From positions 310,001 to 374,000 of the forward strand of contig JAJDBM010000024.1 of the NCBI GenBank assembly GCA_029261355.1: a DNA stretch of 64,000 bases. The letters are read 5' to 3'. The notes beneath the pieces are model-generated. The model was not told where the DNA came from and searched no databases. It saw only the letters and a program-made list of their open reading frames with translations. The position numbers and the translations under genes were made by a program. This document shows, piece by piece, positions 59,194 through 64,000 of the stretch. Position 1 is the stretch's first letter, and each line of letters opens with the position of its first letter. The DNA comes from Nitrospirales bacterium. GTDB taxonomy: Bacteria; Nitrospirota; Nitrospiria; Nitrospirales; UBA8639.

Positions 59194-60618
59194 ATGCCGC
59201 TTGCGTCAGTCTGTCAATTCATTCGCAAGTTGTCGCAATTTCATGAACACACACCATTAGTCGCATGGGTTCAAACACAATCGATCACTCCGTGGTTTAC
59301 ACCGGATCGACGAAGAATCATTTTACTAATGGCGACACTTGCGTTTGCCATACGGTTCATCGACCACACATTGCAATTTGGAGAACTATGGACAGACCGT
59401 AACGGTCTAAACCTCTCAGTCGTCTTACCGCTACTTGCCACCTTCTTTGGCATCCTCATTTTTCTGGCTCTTCTCTTTCTCGCCATCAGTCACTTCGAGA
59501 AAATCCCGACCATCATTCAACAGCACCCCCAGACTTCCCTTCACGGCATCTTTTGGCTAATCATCGTTCTCATTTGGACTCTTCCTTCGAATTACCACAT
59601 GTGGAGATCAGGACTCCTCATCATAGGCATGATGATTCCATTTCTGATCTGGCGATGCGGCTATATGGTGACTCAACACCGCAGGAATAATATTGCCAAA
59701 ACAAAATTCCGCGATCACCTACTATATGTTCTGCCTGCATGGAACGGAACCCATATGCCATACGGGAAGGGGTTGGACTATCTCGGACAGGTAGAAGCCA
59801 AAACCAATGAAGCCTACGCAAAATCCCTTTTATCCGGAATCAAGCTCCTGATGTTGAGCGGTATCTGGCAAATCATGCTACAGATCATGAATGGAGCGAT
59901 CTATGGTGACCCAAGTAGTTTTGTTCTTCGCATGTTTCCCAGTCTCACTCTGAACATTCCTCGCCTTGCAGATCTCTTGAGTCAAGAAGTCATCACCTCC
60001 CATACAATGGCCTGGCTAAGCCTCTACCTCGAACTCATCAGTGTCACACTACTCTTGGCCATTTACGGTCATCTCTGGATAGGAATTCTCCGCATCGCTG
60101 GGTTTCAAGTATTCCGTAATACTTATAAACCATTACTCGCTGAGACAATCATCGACTTCTGGAATCGTTTTCATTATTACTTCAAGGAATTATTGGTTGA
60201 GTTTTTTTTCTTTCCCGCCTACCTAAGATACTCTTGGATGAGTCCAAAGTTTCGGACATTTACGGCGGTTTTTATGGCCGTATTTGTCGGAAACATGTAC
60301 TACCATCTCTTCACCGAAATGAAAGCCTTGCTCGAAATGGATGGAGCGGTACTGTGGAACTACTTAGGCCCACGAATGGTCTACTGTCTTTTATTGGTTG
60401 GCGGAATTTACCTTTCAATGGCGAATCAGCAACAACAACGCGGGAAGCCTCTACAGAAGGAGATTCACCCCCTTCTCAAGAAGCTTCGGCAATGGCGGAG
60501 GATCGCAGTCGTCTGGACATTTTATAGTATGATTCATATCTGGAACGTCTCATCCCAGAATGCCAACTTTCTTGATCGAGCTGATTTCTGTGTTTTTCTC
60601 TTTGGCTTCAATACGTGA
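59194..60618 (+). CDS. MBOAT-like membrane O-acyltransferase (DltB-like position)
   Basis: A 474-residue protein with about ten transmembrane segments. The motif IIDFWNRFHYYFKELLVEFF (FWNRFH, His327) matches the FWRRWH block of membrane-bound O-acyltransferases. VGNMYYHLF (His371) sits where the family has GLWHG with its catalytic His. Similarity elsewhere is weak, so I call it MBOAT-like. It starts at the overlapping carrier-protein stop, GTG 59191 or ATG 59194. Likely role: transfer of a carrier-bound acyl group to an exported acceptor. Confidence 0.72.
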   Translation: MPLASVCQFIRKLSQFHEHTPLVAWVQTQSITPWFTPDRRRIILLMATLAFAIRFIDHTLQFGELWTDRNGLNLSVVLPLLATFFGILIFLALLFLAISHFEKIPTIIQQHPQTSLHGIFWLIIVLIWTLPSNYHMWRSGLLIIGMMIPFLIWRCGYMVTQHRRNNIAKTKFRDHLLYVLPAWNGTHMPYGKGLDYLGQVEAKTNEAYAKSLLSGIKLLMLSGIWQIMLQIMNGAIYGDPSSFVLRMFPSLTLNIPRLADLLSQEVITSHTMAWLSLYLELISVTLLLAIYGHLWIGILRIAGFQVFRNTYKPLLAETIIDFWNRFHYYFKELLVEFFFFPAYLRYSWMSPKFRTFTAVFMAVFVGNMYYHLFTEMKALLEMDGAVLWNYLGPRMVYCLLLVGGIYLSMANQQQQRGKPLQKEIHPLLKKLRQWRRIAVVWTFYSMIHIWNVSSQNANFLDRADFCVFLFGFNT

Positions 60619-60689
60619 GCCATACCTCAACATCATGTAAAAATCTCAATGGAATGTCACCCTGACAACCAGGAATGCATCATTCAAGA

Positions 60690-61931
60690 TTATTGGGAAC
60701 CATGATACCAAAGCTTTAACTTTCCGCTGAATAGATGTTTGTCCACCCAGGTAATACATCCACGAAAATCGGCCATCTTCATCGCATAGTATTGCCAGCG
60801 TTTCAAAGTTACAATTCTTGCGAAGGTCACATGTCCTGCTTGGCGTAAAGCATCAATAAGTTCCACAACATGTGTAATACTTGAGTCTGTTGGCGTAAAC
60901 TCTTTTAGTAATAGGCCAATATTTAAATCATTATTCTTAAAGACCTTTGTTCCCTTCAACCGGTCGACACACAAAAGGGCAAGTTTGGTCCTGATACATT
61001 TTTCACATTCCCCACAATTCAAGGTCCCTGGACCACCAGAAAAACACACTCGTAAGTGAGCAAGCCCAACCTGCCAATCGGCAAATGCCTTGACCTTTTC
61101 AATTCGTCTGATCCGTTCCGCGTCATGATGAATGTGAAGAGTGAAACTACTGAGTCGCGGGTCAGTAAGCGGTGTAGAGCCATAGGGAACAATATCTGAA
61201 AGATGATCGCTAGATGCAATCAACACGTCAGTCAGCCTTCCCGACAGGACATGTGCCACTGCGCCTAATGCCGCCCCACAACATTCTCGAATAAACAATC
61301 CGGTATCTTCCATTCCAACATTGCGCAGATTCGTCCATACAGGAATGATATTCACCTGGGCATCATCAGCGATAGCTTGACATTCTTTGACAAAATACCA
61401 AAAGGACTCTTCTTCCGTGCCCTGCTTGGGACGATTTCCATAGGAATCAAACCCATGTAAAAAGATCAGGTCTTGAATCCGCCCTGCATGTCCCACTGGC
61501 AGCGTCATCTGATTTTTTCGTAATGTATACAGCGAATCTACGCCACCCGAAAAGAACATACCCGTCCGGGATGGTAATGGAGCCGGATGAGAGACATAGT
61601 GCATTGCCTCTATCGAAACCTCTTCTCCAGGTTGCCGTTGATGCTCATACCAATACCAGTGATTCATATACGCCATCATCGTCAGCAGATTATCAACTAA
61701 CCACGGACATACCGCGCCCTCAATCCTGATGCGACGTTCTCGATAATGTAAGGCAGGAATCACGCAGGCCACTAGAAAAGCATTGTAGTCAACCGCATTG
61801 ACAAACCCCTCTTCGGCATAGATGCGAAAAAAGACATCCACGGTCGGACGGTCACTGTCTTCCCAGGCAACTGAAGCTGATAAGGTCTGGAGATCGGTGG
61901 TTGAACTCGTCTGTAGATTAAAAACTCTCAT
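60690..61931 (-). CDS. QueC-like PP-loop ATP pyrophosphatase family protein
   Basis: A 413-residue protein. The PP-loop FFSGGVDSLYTL (Ser128-Ser133) binds ATP. Four cysteines, C296, C306, C309 and C312 in CFSGGPGTLNCGECEKC followed by IRTK, match the zinc site of QueC, the nitrile-forming enzyme. Unlike QueC (about 230 residues) it has an N-terminal domain of about 120 residues and a long C-terminus, so the substrate differs. It converges with the MBOAT-like gene. No other queuosine genes are in the window. Confidence 0.8.
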   Translation of the reverse strand: MRVFNLQTSSTTDLQTLSASVAWEDSDRPTVDVFFRIYAEEGFVNAVDYNAFLVACVIPALHYRERRIRIEGAVCPWLVDNLLTMMAYMNHWYWYEHQRQPGEEVSIEAMHYVSHPAPLPSRTGMFFSGGVDSLYTLRKNQMTLPVGHAGRIQDLIFLHGFDSYGNRPKQGTEEESFWYFVKECQAIADDAQVNIIPVWTNLRNVGMEDTGLFIRECCGAALGAVAHVLSGRLTDVLIASSDHLSDIVPYGSTPLTDPRLSSFTLHIHHDAERIRRIEKVKAFADWQVGLAHLRVCFSGGPGTLNCGECEKCIRTKLALLCVDRLKGTKVFKNNDLNIGLLLKEFTPTDSSITHVVELIDALRQAGHVTFARIVTLKRWQYYAMKMADFRGCITWVDKHLFSGKLKLWYHGSQ

Positions 61932-62088
61932 CTCAGCCTATATTGACATGCCAATGATGACGAATTTCGCTTAACAGGAATGAAGGAAAACAGGGTTGGA
62001 CGTGTGTGGAATTGAAATGCATGGGTGACACATCAAGAGCTGTCGCCAGGTTTCCCGGAAACATCTCTGCACTCTCGATGTGAGCAGT

Positions 62089-63105
62089 CTATACTGCAAT
62101 TTTAGATTCGGGAGGTCCCTGACTTCCCTGAGTCTGATCTTCTTCCAATACCCAAGATGGCACAGGACGAATTTCCCAAATTAAACCACAGAGCTGAAGA
62201 CCTGACAAGATGTAGTAAGTCATATCAATTTCCCACCATCGAAACCCTTGCCGAGCAGAACTTGCATATCGGTGATGGTTATTATGCCATCCTTCGCCCA
62301 TCGTAATCATGGCCAAGAAGAAGTTGTTCCGACTGTTATCAGTGGTGTTGTACCGTCGACTACCAAAACGATGAGATAAAGAATTGATGGTGAATGTACC
62401 GTGATACAACGTTAATGTGGAAATCACAAATCCCCAAACTAACATCTGCCACCCATTCGTCCCCAATTGTGGATGAGCACTCCCCAACCATTCACCAAAT
62501 GCAAATAGACTCACAGCCAAGACAAATGGAACAAGCATATCAAAGCGATCAAGGAAACGTAATTCCGGATACCGGGCAAAATCTTTAATTCGATTGAGGT
62601 TGGTTGAAAGCTGTTGAAATGATAAGAACCAGCCCATATGACTCCACCACAGTCCATGTTGAACAGGAGAATGAACATCTTCAACCTGATCTGAATGAGT
62701 ATGATGGATACGATGATTCGACGCCCACCACAATGGGCCTCGCTGTGCAGCGCTTGCCCCCATGACGGCAAAAATAAACTGCATAAATCGTGACGTTTTA
62801 TACGATCTGTGAGAGAAATAGCGATGATAAATACCAGTTATCGCAAACATTCGTACGAAATACAGCATGACTGCCATCATCACGGCCACAGGACTCCAAC
62901 CAACCCAAAATATGGCAATGACGGAAATATGCAAGGCAATGAACGGTAACGTTCGCACCCGATCCATCACACGACCGTCCGTTTCAACAACACTCACGAC
63001 CTCATGATTAATATTAAACAAACGATTCAAGATTACCCAAACGCTTAACGCCGTTCGCCGTATCACGGACATTCGTTGTAGATCCTTTCTCATTGTCTTA
63101 GACAC
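62089..63105 (-). CDS. Acyl-CoA/acyl-lipid delta-9 type fatty acid desaturase
   Basis: A 338-residue membrane di-iron enzyme. The three His boxes are HRYFSH (94-99), HRIHH (131-135) and HNNHH (274-278), as in stearoyl-CoA type desaturases. Four membrane helices surround them. It would introduce a double bond into saturated chains. It lies 157 bases after the start of the QueC-like gene and points the same way, so it is upstream in that orientation. Whether it belongs to the acyl cassette is not known. Confidence 0.92.
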   Translation of the reverse strand: MSKTMRKDLQRMSVIRRTALSVWVILNRLFNINHEVVSVVETDGRVMDRVRTLPFIALHISVIAIFWVGWSPVAVMMAVMLYFVRMFAITGIYHRYFSHRSYKTSRFMQFIFAVMGASAAQRGPLWWASNHRIHHTHSDQVEDVHSPVQHGLWWSHMGWFLSFQQLSTNLNRIKDFARYPELRFLDRFDMLVPFVLAVSLFAFGEWLGSAHPQLGTNGWQMLVWGFVISTLTLYHGTFTINSLSHRFGSRRYNTTDNSRNNFFLAMITMGEGWHNNHHRYASSARQGFRWWEIDMTYYILSGLQLCGLIWEIRPVPSWVLEEDQTQGSQGPPESKIAV

Positions 63106-63880
63106 TCTTAGATACCGATAAGGTAACGATTTAGAAAAATGAGCTCACTCCTTCGCCTACAATTGAGACGGCTAAGTAACTAGAATTTTTTGAGGGGATA
63201 ATAAAAACCGTATAATTTAAACCAGATGTGTAGGGCCTTGCAACTTAAAAAGTATTTTTGGGGGACTACTTCAAGAGATCGGTAGAAAAATTCAAATCAT
63301 CTCCCTAAGGGAAAAGAAAAAATTACTCTCTTATTATTGTCTCGTTACATTCTTGCTGTATGAGAGAAAATGCTAGATTAACAATTTTTCCAGACAACGG
63401 TGGAAAGGTCAACCAATTTTTTCCACTGAAAAATTCGCCTAATTGCCATGCAAAGGGCAGATTTTTTCAGAAACCCACATGGGCAGAGTCTCAGAGATTG
63501 AATCAGGTAGGATAAAAACCTTTGACTAGCTTTCTAATAAAAAATCTCCCTGTAACACAAGGTACCCTGAATCCACTCCACATCGAACTAAGTTAAGCTA
63601 ATGGTAATTTGTCCCTCTAATAACACAATGTTTAATCCAAATCTGGCGAAAAAGCATTCACAATAGAGACACAACCATTCGCGCGAATTCGCTCATCCGC
63701 GCAAGTGCGTAATCGCACAAAAATAAAGATCTTACCCATTCTTTTGTATTACTAATTATTAAAGCTTAGTTTATTCAGTAGCTTATGTATACCTATCTCA
63801 AACACATCCATGAAGGCATTCATGGTACTGAGTTTGCTTATATCAGTAGCCATACTAGATAAATAGAAAGGTATATAACT
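63106..63880. other. AT-rich intergenic region with small hairpins
   Basis: 775 bases without a supported gene. CCATGAA-GGCA-TTCATGG (63808-63825) is a perfect seven-base stem 55 bases before the small peptide gene. GTGCG-TAAT-CGCAC lies at 63705-63718. Both may be regulatory or chance. Confidence 0.45.
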
Positions 63881-63952
63881 ATGGAACCATTATTTGACTT
63901 AGCAGTTATTGGAATCGTTGCAGTACTTGTAATATTTAACATTTACGGCTGA
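63881..63952 (+). CDS. 23-residue hydrophobic membrane peptide
   Basis: ATG 63881 has AAAGG about ten bases upstream. The peptide, MEPLFDLAVIGIVAVLVIF and four more residues, is a single membrane helix with an acidic start. It looks like a small respiratory-complex or membrane-partner subunit, but the next gene is outside the window. Seen only from sequence; no homologue recalled. Confidence 0.5.
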   Translation: MEPLFDLAVIGIVAVLVIFNIYG

Positions 63953-64000
63953 TATCATAGTGGCGAATCTTCAGACACTTATATAAACTCTTCTCAAAAA

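Overview
The window is a stretch of a Gram-negative chromosome: it carries lipoproteins with lipoboxes, an outer-membrane DUF481 protein, type VI secretion genes and an RND-efflux outer-membrane factor remnant. GC is moderate by eye and not computed. It has no rRNA, no tRNA that I can recognise and no CRISPR array. The gene mix (c-type cytochrome, PQQ-type dehydrogenase, DUF898 plus M48 pair, hydantoinase pair, a Nitrospira-like style of hybrid kinase) makes a Nitrospirota-type bacterium my best guess. That is inference without a marker gene.

Layout. 1-4418 (-): end of a type VI secretion operon, tssJ-tssK-tssL-tssM, with tssM cut by the window edge. 4648-5405 (-): a decayed TolC/NodT-family efflux gene. 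5574-12874: CBS protein, Lon protease, NlpC/P60 and other lipoproteins, and a DUF898 membrane protein next to an M48 protease. 12899-13423: an IS3-type remnant. 13693-17368: an OmpA-domain lipoprotein and a large secreted S8/S53-like protease ending in two cysteine-rich repeats. 17436-21351 (-): hyuA-hyuB and a small third gene. 21581-24270: FG-GAP beta-propeller protein, small proteins and a clear terminator. 24634-28605: a 1323-residue secreted protein with mosaic repeats, followed by nested, broken insertion sequences (28704-30109). 30281-33760: small proteins, a PQQ-type sugar dehydrogenase and mreB. 34339-42663 (+): M23 peptidase, topoisomerase IV type A and B subunits, a SagB-type double nitroreductase and 3-methyladenine DNA glycosylase. 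42925-46218: a 30-residue membrane peptide, a PuuD-type membrane protein, a Cys-rich secreted protein, a stand-alone AsnC ligand domain and a BtuF-like protein. 46462-51096: a hybrid histidine kinase and an NtrC-type AAA+ protein that lacks its sigma-54 contact loop although a sigma-54-type promoter precedes it. 51247-53468: a SufR-like regulator divergent from a di-heme cytochrome c. 53919-55826: DUF481 protein and a small secreted protein. 56189-63105: a PEP-mutase/isocitrate-lyase family enzyme, then an adenylate-forming ligase, a carrier protein and an MBOAT-like membrane protein, facing a QueC-like PP-loop enzyme and a fatty-acid desaturase. The right edge is AT-rich and encodes a 23-residue hydrophobic peptide.

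The most promising locus is 57227-60618. The order ligase, carrier protein, membrane O-acyltransferase copies the logic of the Dlt D-alanylation system, but in a Gram-negative setting and without a DltD. I read it as a candidate system that activates an acid, loads it on a carrier and transfers it to a membrane or exported acceptor. The second most interesting item is the GAFTGA-less AAA+ protein with its sigma-54-type promoter.
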